Part shown: positions 1 through 6,046 of the stretch, piece by piece
Layout of the letters: every line of letters begins with the position of its first letter
How positions within the stretch are numbered: position 1 is the first letter of the stretch
Origin: Dehalococcoidia bacterium
Lineage (GTDB): Bacteria > Chloroflexota > Dehalococcoidia > GIF9 > AB-539-J10
Assembly (NCBI GenBank): GCA_029859145.1
Contig: JAOUDT010000082.1
Span: 1 to 6,046, forward strand
DNA length: 6,046 nucleotides
Direction of reading: 5' to 3'
Made by a program: the position numbers and the translations under genes
Notes under the pieces: generated by a model
Seen by the model: the letters and a program-made list of their open reading frames with translations, nothing else
The model's database searches: none
Told to the model about the DNA's origin: nothing

Positions 1-1
1 G

Positions 2-1168
2 GCCATAGTTGAGTCAGTTACCAATCCGAATCGTGAGCTCTCCGTCAAGGAAGCTCGAAAAACGCGAGCTACGGCACAACTTGGCGATGTGATAAGCATA
101 GAATGCACGCCCAAGAATATTGGCCGAATCGCCGTTCAAGCAGCAAAACAAGTCGTTCTGCAGCGATTGCGGGAGGCAGAGCATCGCATTGTCTATGAAG
201 AGTTCACCGATAGGGAAGGAAAGGTCGTCAGTGGGACAATTCAGTTCATGGAAGCCAAACGAATTTATGTCAGACTGAATAGAATAGAGGGGATGCTTCC
301 CGCGAATGAACAGGTCCCCAATGAACATTACTACAGAGGGCAGCGACTCAAATTCTACCTTCTTGAGATGTCTCAGAGAGACAAGGAGCCTCAAGTAATA
401 GTCTCCCGCTCTCATCCCAACCTGATTCGCGGCCTATTTGAGTTAGAAATTCCTGAGGTTCATAACGGCATCGTGGAACTAAAAACATTAGCTCGCGAGG
501 CTGGACATCGGACCAAAGTGGCAGTGGCGACCATGCAAGAGAATGTTGACCCCGTGGGTTCTTGCCTTGGCCCTCGAGGCATAAGACTACAAAGTATCAT
601 TAATGAATTGAATGGCGAGAAAATAGACGTAATCCAGTGGCATCCAGACCCTGCGGTGTTCATTGCCAACGCCCTTAGCCCGGCTCAAGTAGCAAGCATT
701 AAGATCGATGAAGTAAGCAACACGGCTACTGTGGTTGTACCCGACAAGCAACTCTCCTTGGCTATAGGCAAAGAAGGACAGAATGCCCGACTGGCTGCGA
801 AACTCACAGGTTGGCGGATCGATATCAAGAGCGTCTCCGCTATTGAGGCGGAAAGAAGCGTTACAGAAGAACCGGAAACGGCAGCCGAAATCGCTGCCTC
901 TGAAGTTGGGGCAAGAGAATCACTTGAAGAAGCGACGGGTGAGGAAATTGGCGTGGCAGAACCGGTTGAGATTCCAGACATACCAGAGGCCCCTTCTGTG
1001 AAGCCCGAAGAAAAACATATTCGTTTCGCTGAAGATATCTTGGCAGGGGCATCAAAAGCAAAGGTGCCAGATAGGATGAAGCGCGAGACCAAAGGTAAAA
1101 GGAAGGGAAAGGTGCTAAAGTATAAAAAGCAAGATGAGCACCTCATAGATGATGAAAGTGAAGTGTAA
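2..1168 (+). CDS. nusA: Transcription termination/antitermination factor NusA (5' partial)
   Basis: NusA binds RNA polymerase and nascent RNA and modulates pausing, termination and antitermination. The frame is open from base 2 with no start codon before the family-conserved region. The GTG at 89 lies inside a conserved stretch (GDV at window residues 28-30, then GRIAVQAAKQ), so it is not the true start. By recall of Bacillus NusA, about 60 N-terminal residues lie upstream of the window. After the end of the N-terminal domain come an S1 domain (about nt 225-420), KH1 with the GPRG loop (569-580) and KH2 with the GKEG loop (767-778) followed by QNARLAAKLTGW. From about nt 840 the protein has a tail of roughly 110 residues, first Glu/Ala-rich and then strongly basic (KGKRKGK near 1093-1113), unlike the AR1/AR2 domains of E. 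coli. The stop overlaps ylxR by 20 nt. Identity is very secure. Confidence 0.97.
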   Translation, partial: AIVESVTNPNRELSVKEARKTRATAQLGDVISIECTPKNIGRIAVQAAKQVVLQRLREAEHRIVYEEFTDREGKVVSGTIQFMEAKRIYVRLNRIEGMLPANEQVPNEHYYRGQRLKFYLLEMSQRDKEPQVIVSRSHPNLIRGLFELEIPEVHNGIVELKTLAREAGHRTKVAVATMQENVDPVGSCLGPRGIRLQSIINELNGEKIDVIQWHPDPAVFIANALSPAQVASIKIDEVSNTATVVVPDKQLSLAIGKEGQNARLAAKLTGWRIDIKSVSAIEAERSVTEEPETAAEIAASEVGARESLEEATGEEIGVAEPVEIPDIPEAPSVKPEEKHIRFAEDILAGASKAKVPDRMKRETKGKRKGKVLKYKKQDEHLIDDESEV

Positions 1169-1433
1169 ACGTCCACCTCAACGTACTTGCATAGCTTGTC
1201 GGCAGGTTAAGGAAAAGAGGGACTTAATTCGCCTGGTAAGCACAGAGCATGGCATTGCTGAGATAGATGTGCTTGCAGAGAAGTCAGGCAGAGGCGCTTA
1301 TCTATGTCCGAAAAGAACCTGCTGGGAGTTGGCGCTCAGGAAAGATCGACTGGATTATGCTCTACGAACAAGACTTCGCGATGATAACAGACAAACCCTG
1401 CGTGAGTACATTTGTAACCTGGAGGAAAGCTAA
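1149..1433 (+). CDS. ylxR: YlxR/RnpM family RNA-binding protein (DUF448)
   Basis: This is a 94-residue protein of the YlxR family, encoded next to nusA and infB in many bacteria. In Firmicutes it has been described as a nucleic-acid-binding regulator and as a modulator of RNase P (RnpM); that role is family knowledge and is not shown here. Visible hallmarks are the N-terminal PPQRTCIAC (residues 9-17), the LIRLV strand (26-30) and the signature GRGAYLCP (47-54). Cys14, Cys17, Cys53 and Cys58 form two CxxC/Cx4C pairs that could hold a metal. The start is ATG 1149 or the adjacent in-frame ATG 1152; no strong Shine-Dalgarno sequence precedes either. The start lies inside the last codons of nusA, so expression is probably by translational coupling. 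Length is normal for the family. Confidence 0.93.
   Translation: MMKVKCKRPPQRTCIACRQVKEKRDLIRLVSTEHGIAEIDVLAEKSGRGAYLCPKRTCWELALRKDRLDYALRTRLRDDNRQTLREYICNLEES
1421..1426 (+). promoter_or_regulatory. Ribosome binding site for infB (supports TTG start)
   Basis: GGAGGA lies inside the last codons of ylxR, 9 nt before the TTG at 1436. No ATG or GTG in the infB frame is placed better, so this site decides the unusual TTG start of infB. Confidence 0.8.
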
Positions 1434-1435
1434 AC

Positions 1436-3211
1436 TTGGATGATAGCAAACCGGGATTGAAAAAAGGCCTACCGCAAGTTGAGCTTCCGCCTTCCATAAC
1501 TGTCAGACAGTTGGCGGATTTGTTAAAAGTAGAGCCTGCAAGAGTAATCAAACAACTCATGCGTAAAGGCGTCATGGCCAGCGTCAACGAGAGCATCGAT
1601 TTTGAGACTGCGCGCATAACAGCTACAGATTTTGGCTATGATGCTAAAATGCCAAAAGGGCGTAAGTCTTCGTCTACCCGACAGGAAGGAGGGAAAGGCA
1701 AAGGGAAGGGGAAGGGGAAAGGTAAACTGTCGGTTCGCCCCCCGGTAGTTACTGTCATGGGCCATGTTGACCACGGCAAAACTACCCTTCTTGATGTCAT
1801 CAGAAAGACTAATGTAACTGCCCGTGAGGCAGGAGCAATTACCCAGCATATCGGTGCCTACCAGGCATTGGTCGATGGACGCAAAATCACCTTTTTGGAT
1901 ACACCGGGACATGAGGCTTTCACAGCCATGAGGGCCCGAGGGGCAGAAGCGACTGATATTGTAACTCTGGTGGTCGCCGCTGATGACGGTGTCATGCCCC
2001 AGACTGTGGAAGCTATAGACCATGCCAAGGCTGCCAAAGTGCCCATAGTAGTTGCACTCAACAAGATTGACAAACCTGATGCTAATCCTGAACGTGTAAA
2101 ACAGCAGCTCGCGGATTTGGGTCTGGTTATTGAAGAGTGGGGTGGCGATACCGTTTGTGTACCGATATCTGCCAAGCAGGGACAAGGAATATCGGATTTA
2201 CTGGAAAACCTATTCCTGGTTGCTGACATACTGGAACTCAAAGCTGACCTTGATAGCGCCGCAGAAGGGGTAGTTATTGAGGCCAAGCTTGACAAAACCA
2301 AAGGCCCTCTGGCTACCCTTCTTGTCCAGAAGGGCACCCTTAGACGAGGCGATGTTGTGGTAGCCGGCAGTGCTTGGGGAAAGATAAGAGCTATGTTTGA
2401 TGATCAAGGGAAGCCAGTTCAGAAGGCTGAGCCAGCTACTCCGGTGGAAGTCCTCGGCTTGAACGAAGTGGCAACGTCGGGAGATCGTTTTATTGTGCTT
2501 CCCGACGAGCACGAGGCACGAAGCATTGCTGAGAAGCAAAAATATGCTAGATCACGTCCCACCTTGAGTCTGAGTGTGCTTTCGAGTCAAATAAGCTACG
2601 GGCGAATAAAAGAACTCAACATAGTTCTGAAGACCGACGTCGAGGGCAGTATTGAACCCATAAGAACCTCTATGGAAAGGGTGGGGACAGAGAAGACCAA
2701 AACCAGAGTTATCCACGCCGCCAGCGGCAGCATCACGGAGAGCGATGTGCTTTTAGCCTCAGCTTCAAAAGGCATTATACTCGGTTTCAACACTCCCACC
2801 TCACCCGGGGCAACGCAGCTGGCCGATGCGGAGGGGGTAGGCATCCACCACTATGATGTGATCTATAAGCTCATAGAAGACATGGATAGGACACTGAAGG
2901 GAATGCTTGAGCCAACCTATGCTGAGGTGCTCAGTGGGCGCGCTGAAGTAAGAGCTGTCTTTCCTCGCGGCAAGGCGGGAAAGATAGCCGGAGTCTATGT
3001 TATGGAAGGAAAGGCAGGCAGAGATGCCCAGGTCAAAATATTGCGGCAAAGTAAAGTTGTTTGTGACTCACGGGTCGCCAGTCTCAAGCGCTTTAAAGAA
3101 GACGTTTCCGAGGTCTCCACTGGGCTCGAATGCGGCCTGGGAGTAGAAGGGACTGCCGATTTCCAAATTGGCGATATCATTGAATTCTACAGAAAGGAAA
3201 GAACAAGCTAA
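1436..3211 (+). CDS. infB: Translation initiation factor IF-2
   Basis: IF-2 is the GTPase that places fMet-tRNA on the 30S subunit and promotes 50S joining. At 591 residues it is compact compared with about 715 in Bacillus and 890 in E. coli. A single IF2_N module (about residues 20-70, ITVRQLADLLKVE) is followed by a short Lys-Gly linker instead of a long extension. The G domain has all motifs: G1 GHVDHGKT (109-116), G2 GAITQHIG (133-140), G3 DTPGHE (155-160), G4 NKID (209-212) and G5 SAK (245-247). Domain II (from about 275), domain III and the C2 fMet-tRNA-binding domain follow, ending in a typical IGDIIEFY segment. The start is TTG, preceded by GGAGGA at 9 nt spacing and lying 2 nt after the ylxR stop. 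Weak start codons are not rare in this gene. Identity is very secure; the exact N-terminus is likely. Confidence 0.98.
   Translation: MDDSKPGLKKGLPQVELPPSITVRQLADLLKVEPARVIKQLMRKGVMASVNESIDFETARITATDFGYDAKMPKGRKSSSTRQEGGKGKGKGKGKGKLSVRPPVVTVMGHVDHGKTTLLDVIRKTNVTAREAGAITQHIGAYQALVDGRKITFLDTPGHEAFTAMRARGAEATDIVTLVVAADDGVMPQTVEAIDHAKAAKVPIVVALNKIDKPDANPERVKQQLADLGLVIEEWGGDTVCVPISAKQGQGISDLLENLFLVADILELKADLDSAAEGVVIEAKLDKTKGPLATLLVQKGTLRRGDVVVAGSAWGKIRAMFDDQGKPVQKAEPATPVEVLGLNEVATSGDRFIVLPDEHEARSIAEKQKYARSRPTLSLSVLSSQISYGRIKELNIVLKTDVEGSIEPIRTSMERVGTEKTKTRVIHAASGSITESDVLLASASKGIILGFNTPTSPGATQLADAEGVGIHHYDVIYKLIEDMDRTLKGMLEPTYAEVLSGRAEVRAVFPRGKAGKIAGVYVMEGKAGRDAQVKILRQSKVVCDSRVASLKRFKEDVSEVSTGLECGLGVEGTADFQIGDIIEFYRKERTS
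1694..1726 (+). repeat. Short purine-only repeat coding a Lys-Gly linker in IF-2
   Basis: Alternating AAA/AAG and GGN codons encode Lys-Gly five times plus a final Lys (IF-2 residues 87-97), between the N-terminal module and the G domain. Down to the final GGT AAA codons the DNA is almost entirely G and A with near-repeats of GGGAAG. It is probably a flexible basic linker that can change length by slippage between strains. Confidence 0.7.
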
Positions 3212-3237
3212 TCAAACTTCGCAGATAAGAGGTTGAG

Positions 3238-3672
3238 ATGAGCAGGCGAAGTGAACGAACTAGCAAACTGATCCAGCGAGAAATCAGTGCGTTGCTTGAG
3301 CGTGAGGTCAATGACCCGAGACTGAGCAAGTTTGTGTCAGTGACAGAAGTCACCCTTTCGCCTGATTTTATGCATGCCAAGGTGTACGTTAGCACCCTGG
3401 GTAGCGAAATGAATAAGGAGGATTTGCTGGCAGGTTTTAACAAAGCTTCCGGATTCTTGCGCAAAGAACTTGCAGCTCACTTGAGATTAAGACAGATGCC
3501 AGAACTCAGCTTTCATTACGACGATTCTATTGAGCGGGGAGCGAGATTACTCGAATTGATGAGCGAGCTAAGCACTCAGAAGGATGATAGAATTGGCTCT
3601 CACAGTAAGCTTCGTATTGACAAAGGAGGAAAGGATGGAACCAATAAACGTAGCCATAGTAGGCGTCGGTAA
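3238..3672 (+). CDS. rbfA: Ribosome-binding factor A
   Basis: RbfA is a small KH-like protein that binds the immature 30S subunit near the 5' helix of 16S rRNA and assists late maturation. The 144-residue product shows the family pattern: RTSKLIQREISALL (7-20), NDPRL (25-29), HAKVYVS (46-52), FLRKELAAHLRLR (73-85), PELSFHYDDSIERG (88-101). The ATG is preceded by AAGAGG (3227-3232) at 5 nt spacing, 26 nt after infB. After about residue 112 the chain leaves the conserved fold and ends in a Lys/Arg/Ser-rich tail (RSHSRRR). The last 12 codons overlap the start of ino1 in another frame, and the ino1 ribosome binding site lies inside rbfA. Position after infB is the usual one. Confidence 0.96.
   Translation: MSRRSERTSKLIQREISALLEREVNDPRLSKFVSVTEVTLSPDFMHAKVYVSTLGSEMNKEDLLAGFNKASGFLRKELAAHLRLRQMPELSFHYDDSIERGARLLELMSELSTQKDDRIGSHSKLRIDKGGKDGTNKRSHSRRR
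3622..3630 (+). promoter_or_regulatory. Strong ribosome binding site for ino1
   Basis: AAAGGAGGA contains a near-perfect Shine-Dalgarno core (GGAGG, 3625-3629) 5 nt before ATG 3635. It fixes the ino1 start at 3635 and not at the in-frame ATG at 3584, which would add 17 residues not typical of the family. It lies within the rbfA coding sequence. Confidence 0.88.
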
Positions 3673-4759
3673 TTGTGCCTCTTCTCTGGTGCAAGGAGTT
3701 CACTACTACAAGGATGCTAGGGAAGATGAATTCATCCCAGGCCTAATGCATGTCAATCTGGGGGGCTACCATATATCTGACATAAACTTTGTAGCTGCAT
3801 TCGATATTGACAAGAACAAAGTGGGCAAGGATTTGGCTGAAGCTGTTTTCACCAAGCCGAACAACACTATTAAATTCAGTGACGTGCCTAAGACAGGCGT
3901 GCGGGTTGAGCGGGGCATGACCCACGACGGGCTGGGCAAGTATCTGTCTCAAGTTATCACGAAGGCACCAGGCCCCACTGCCAATATTGTAGATATACTC
4001 AAGAAAACTGACACTGATGTGGTGGTCAACTACTTGCCGGTAGGAAGCGAAGAGGCAACCAAATGGTATGTAGAACAGGTACTGACTGCCGGCTGCGGTT
4101 TCATCAATTGCATGCCTGTTTTTATTGCTCGTGAAAACTATTGGCAAGGCAGATTTGCCGAGAGGGGATTGCCTGTGATTGGTGATGATATTAAGTCCCA
4201 GGTAGGCGCTACAATCACCCATAGAATATTGACCAAACTCTTTCGTGATAGAGGTGTCAAGCTAGAGCGGACCTATCAGCTAAATTTTGGCGGCAATACT
4301 GATTTCCTAAATATGCTAGAACGAGAGCGCTTGGAGTCTAAGAAAATTTCCAAAACAAACGCTGTTACCTCGCAGCTAGACTACGATATTGGTCACGACA
4401 ACATTCACATCGGTCCCAGCGACTACGTACCTTGGCTAGCTGACCGCAAATACTGTTACCTCAAGATGGAAGGTCGTACATTCGGTGATGTGGCTCTAAA
4501 TCTAGAGCTGAAGCTAGAGGTATGGGATAGTCCGAATTCAGCCGGGGTAGTGATTGATGCCATAAGATGCCTTAAACTAGCCATGAACCGCGGCTTAAGC
4601 GGGACTATAGTGGGCCCGTCAGCCTATTTCATGAAATCTCCGCCGATTCAGTACTCCGATGAAGAAGCTCGAGTGAGAACTGAGACGTTCATCGCAGGAC
4701 AAGAACAAGAAGGACCCGTTTCTTTGCCTGAACTGCACTCAGTTAAGGTCAAGGGATGA
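3635..4759 (+). CDS. ino1: Myo-inositol-3-phosphate synthase (actinobacterial type)
   Basis: This enzyme converts D-glucose 6-phosphate to 1D-myo-inositol 3-phosphate with bound NAD, the first committed step of inositol biosynthesis. The 374-residue protein matches the length and style of mycobacterial Ino1 (about 367), not the roughly 530-residue eukaryotic form. Residues 6-17 (AIVGVGNCASS) are the Rossmann NAD-binding loop, and Asp57 or Asp59 in FDID ends the second strand. GDDIKSQVGAT (183-193), QLNFGGNTDFLNM (215-227) and DSPNSAGVVIDAIRC (298-312) are the conserved catalytic and tetramerisation regions and carry the expected lysines. The ATG at 3635 is chosen for its strong ribosome binding site and because residue 1 then lies just before the first beta strand. 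The gene overlaps rbfA by 38 nt and is presumably co-transcribed with it. A CDP-alcohol phosphatidyltransferase downstream suggests use in inositol phospholipid synthesis. Confidence 0.95.
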   Translation: MEPINVAIVGVGNCASSLVQGVHYYKDAREDEFIPGLMHVNLGGYHISDINFVAAFDIDKNKVGKDLAEAVFTKPNNTIKFSDVPKTGVRVERGMTHDGLGKYLSQVITKAPGPTANIVDILKKTDTDVVVNYLPVGSEEATKWYVEQVLTAGCGFINCMPVFIARENYWQGRFAERGLPVIGDDIKSQVGATITHRILTKLFRDRGVKLERTYQLNFGGNTDFLNMLERERLESKKISKTNAVTSQLDYDIGHDNIHIGPSDYVPWLADRKYCYLKMEGRTFGDVALNLELKLEVWDSPNSAGVVIDAIRCLKLAMNRGLSGTIVGPSAYFMKSPPIQYSDEEARVRTETFIAGQEQEGPVSLPELHSVKVKG

Positions 4760-4893
4760 GTCTCTCTCCGGACACAAATAGTGGCTTCAAACAACGCAAA
4801 CTGAGAGCCCGCAGCGAGACTTTGAGTTTGCCACGAGCCAAACCACCCGCAAGAAAATCTCACGATGTGCCCGAGAGCTTGGCCAATATTTAG
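4756..4893 (+). CDS. Possible small basic protein (45 aa), hypothetical
   Basis: An ATG overlaps the ino1 stop in the ATGA arrangement typical of translational coupling. AAGG (4745-4748) lies 7 nt upstream. The ORF encodes 45 residues, rich in Arg/Lys in its middle (FKQRKLRARSE, then RAKPPARKS), with no membrane segment, cysteine or motif I recognise. It fills most of the 196-nt gap between ino1 and the next gene, and no better explanation for the gap is visible. It may be chance: the ORF is short and nothing in its composition proves coding. It could also be the remnant of an N-terminal piece of the following gene, whose frame is open without a start codon from 4782. Confidence 0.3.
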   Translation: MSLSPDTNSGFKQRKLRARSETLSLPRAKPPARKSHDVPESLANI

Positions 4894-4943
4894 AGCAAAC
4901 ACAACAGATCTCCACGAGCAGCAAGAGTTACGAAGGTTTGCCT

Positions 4944-4948
4944 AAAGG
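4944..4948 (+). promoter_or_regulatory. Candidate ribosome binding site for the TIM-barrel gene
   Basis: AAAGG lies 7 nt before TTG 4956. The TTG at 4938 has only GAAGG one base upstream, which is too close, and ATG 4980 has no purine-rich site. This favours 4956, weakly. Confidence 0.4.
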
Positions 4949-4955
4949 TAGCAAG

Positions 4956-5864
4956 TTGTCCGAAGTTTCCCTCTCCACTATGTGGGCAAAAGGTAGATTC
5001 AGCCACATGGCTGAATTTGCGGCCAGACTTAGAGAATTGGGCTTTACCCACGTAGAGCCAAATACATTAGTTTCTCCAAGAATGCTGAATGAGCTTCTCA
5101 AGACCACGGTTCCAATTTCCAGCATCCACTCTCCCTGTCCAGCGGTACTGTCATCCCAAGGAATCCCCGCAAGTAACCTTTCGTTGAGTTCTCTGGACAC
5201 AAGCGAGCGCATGGAAGCTGTCAGCTTCACCAAGAAAACAATAGACCTGGCGGCAAATGTGAGCGCCAGGGCGATTGTCCTTCACATGGGCGAAGTGCCA
5301 ATCGACCTAAGTCTACAAGATAAACTTTATAGGCTCCATGACGGAGGCTATGCCCAAACCAAAGAATATGTTCAGCTTAGAGAAAGGCTAGTTCACCAAC
5401 GCCTTTCTCTGGCTAAATCTTATCTCGCTGCGGCGAGGAAGAGTCTCCAAGAGCTTAGTAAATATGGCCGACAAAAGGGTATAATGCTTGGGCTTGAGAC
5501 CAGATTCCATTTTAACGAGATACCGAATATGGATGAAATGGCCGAGCTACTTGGCGAAGTATCAGAGCAATTGGCTGGCTATTGGCATGACGTAGGACAT
5601 GCTGAGGTACAACAGCAACTCGGATTTAGCTTTCATGAAGAATGGCTTTCGCGGTTCAGAGACAGAATGGTCGGCATTCACTTGCACGATATCTGTGGCA
5701 TTTCCGACCACCATGCCCCAGGAAAAGGAAATATGAATTGGCAAATGATAGCCAAGAACTTACCTCGGGGAATAGTAAAAGTCTGCGAGATCGGCGAGTG
5801 GAATGATGAAAAGCAAATGCAGGGAGTAGTCAAATTTCTGCAAAAGAAAGGAATACTAAATTAG
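4956..5864 (+). CDS. Xylose-isomerase-like TIM-barrel protein (sugar phosphate isomerase/epimerase or AP-endonuclease-2 superfamily)
   Basis: The protein (302 residues from TTG 4956) belongs to the metal-dependent TIM-barrel superfamily that includes endonuclease IV, tagatose epimerase, hydroxypyruvate isomerase and inosose isomerases such as IolI/IolE. Strand 1 is EVSLSTMW, which ends the usual N-terminus. Likely metal and active-site residues at the strand ends are all present: His58 (SSIHSPCP), His110 (VLHMGEV), Glu181 (GLETR), Asp212 and His215 (WHDVGHA), His242/His244 (GIHLHD), His252/His253 with the PGKGN loop, and Glu278 (CEIGEW). No signal peptide is seen, so it is probably cytosolic. 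TTG 4938 would add six residues. ATG 4980 would cut strand 1 and is unlikely. The gene sits between ino1 and a phosphatidyltransferase, 13 nt before the latter, so a role in inositol or sugar-phosphate chemistry is reasonable, but the substrate cannot be read from the sequence. Confidence 0.85.
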   Translation: MSEVSLSTMWAKGRFSHMAEFAARLRELGFTHVEPNTLVSPRMLNELLKTTVPISSIHSPCPAVLSSQGIPASNLSLSSLDTSERMEAVSFTKKTIDLAANVSARAIVLHMGEVPIDLSLQDKLYRLHDGGYAQTKEYVQLRERLVHQRLSLAKSYLAAARKSLQELSKYGRQKGIMLGLETRFHFNEIPNMDEMAELLGEVSEQLAGYWHDVGHAEVQQQLGFSFHEEWLSRFRDRMVGIHLHDICGISDHHAPGKGNMNWQMIAKNLPRGIVKVCEIGEWNDEKQMQGVVKFLQKKGILN

Positions 5865-5877
5865 GCAGAAGAGCGTA

Positions 5878-6046
5878 ATGAATTTACAGGACATTCGACG
5901 GAACCTAGCCTATCGTGTTACCAGTCCTATAGTCGGGATTCTGAGCAAAAGTGGCATAACTCCCAATACTCTTACTTTCACCAATCTGGCCTTGAACATA
6001 GTGGCGGCCTATGTTATTGCCACGGGGCACTTTCTTCTTGGCGGCG
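5878..6046 (+). CDS. CDP-alcohol phosphatidyltransferase (3' partial), possibly phosphatidylinositol-phosphate synthase
   Basis: The first 56 codons of a membrane protein are present before the window ends. The N-terminus has a short amphipathic start, then TSPIVGILSKSGITPNTLT (residues 15-33), the usual lead-in to helix 1 of CDP-alcohol phosphatidyltransferases, followed by a hydrophobic segment (about 34-54). The catalytic DG-x2-AR...G-x3-D motif lies beyond the window, so the family call rests on the N-terminal pattern. By recall, mycobacterial PgsA1 has a similar TTPI...L..GLTP start. With ino1 two genes upstream this suggests transfer of inositol phosphate to CDP-diacylglycerol. Phosphatidylglycerophosphate synthase is the main alternative. 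ATG 5878 follows the previous stop by 13 nt with a weak AGAAGAG upstream. Confidence 0.8.
   Translation, partial: MNLQDIRRNLAYRVTSPIVGILSKSGITPNTLTFTNLALNIVAAYVIATGHFLLGG

Noticed and set aside
14..415. Minus-strand open frame of 133 codons opposite nusA
   Set aside because: It is opposite the conserved NusA S1 region, with no recognisable protein features; shadow frame.
89..1168. nusA starting at GTG 89
   Set aside because: The frame is open to the window edge and the residues before 89 continue the NusA N-terminal domain, so the gene is cut by the window and does not start here.
1683..1726. Shine-Dalgarno-like purine tract as an internal start for a shorter IF-2 isoform
   Set aside because: No ATG, GTG or TTG in frame lies at suitable spacing after the tract, and a start there would be only just before the G domain. 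Treated as a linker repeat.
1523..2185. Long antisense open frame (220 codons) opposite infB
   Set aside because: It lies wholly opposite the conserved IF-2 G domain, its translation resembles no family I know, and it has no supporting ribosome binding site. It is a shadow of infB codon usage.
4760..4937. Promoter, terminator or riboswitch in the gap after ino1
   Set aside because: I saw no stem-loop followed by a T run, no paired -35/-10 hexamers at a normal spacing, and no riboswitch-like conserved core.
4761..5203. Similar strings near 4762-4775 and 5190-5203 (both CTCT...GGACACAA) as a direct repeat
   Set aside because: The match is only about a dozen bases with an indel, and the second copy lies in conserved coding sequence. 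Consistent with chance.

Overview
The window is a single plus-strand gene series. It looks like part of a bacterial chromosome, most likely from Chloroflexota (Dehalococcoidia or a relative). That placement is inferred from three things: a compact IF-2 of about 590 residues, a NusA with a long charged tail in place of the proteobacterial AR repeats, and an actinobacterial-type Ino1 next to the translation genes. No marker gene in the window fixes it. I found no RNA gene, mobile element, CRISPR array or convincing terminator.

The left part (1-3672) is the conserved transcription/translation cluster nusA (5' end missing), ylxR (rnpM), infB, rbfA. The genes overlap or are closely spaced: nusA and ylxR share 20 nt, ylxR and infB are 2 nt apart, and infB and rbfA are 26 nt apart. 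This indicates one operon. An L7Ae-like ylxQ gene, often found between ylxR and infB in Firmicutes, is absent.

The right part (3635-6046) follows with no gap. The 3' end of rbfA overlaps by 38 nt the start of a 374-residue myo-inositol-3-phosphate synthase (ino1). A possible 45-codon basic ORF overlaps the ino1 stop. Next come a xylose-isomerase-like TIM-barrel protein and the first 56 codons of a CDP-alcohol phosphatidyltransferase, which is cut by the window edge.

Ino1 makes inositol 3-phosphate from glucose 6-phosphate. A CDP-alcohol phosphatidyltransferase of the phosphatidylinositol-phosphate synthase type would attach it to CDP-diacylglycerol. The right part therefore reads as an inositol-phospholipid module attached to the housekeeping operon. 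The TIM-barrel protein between the two enzymes has an intact metal site but no assigned substrate, and it is the main unknown here. I did not find a clearly new defence or mobile system.
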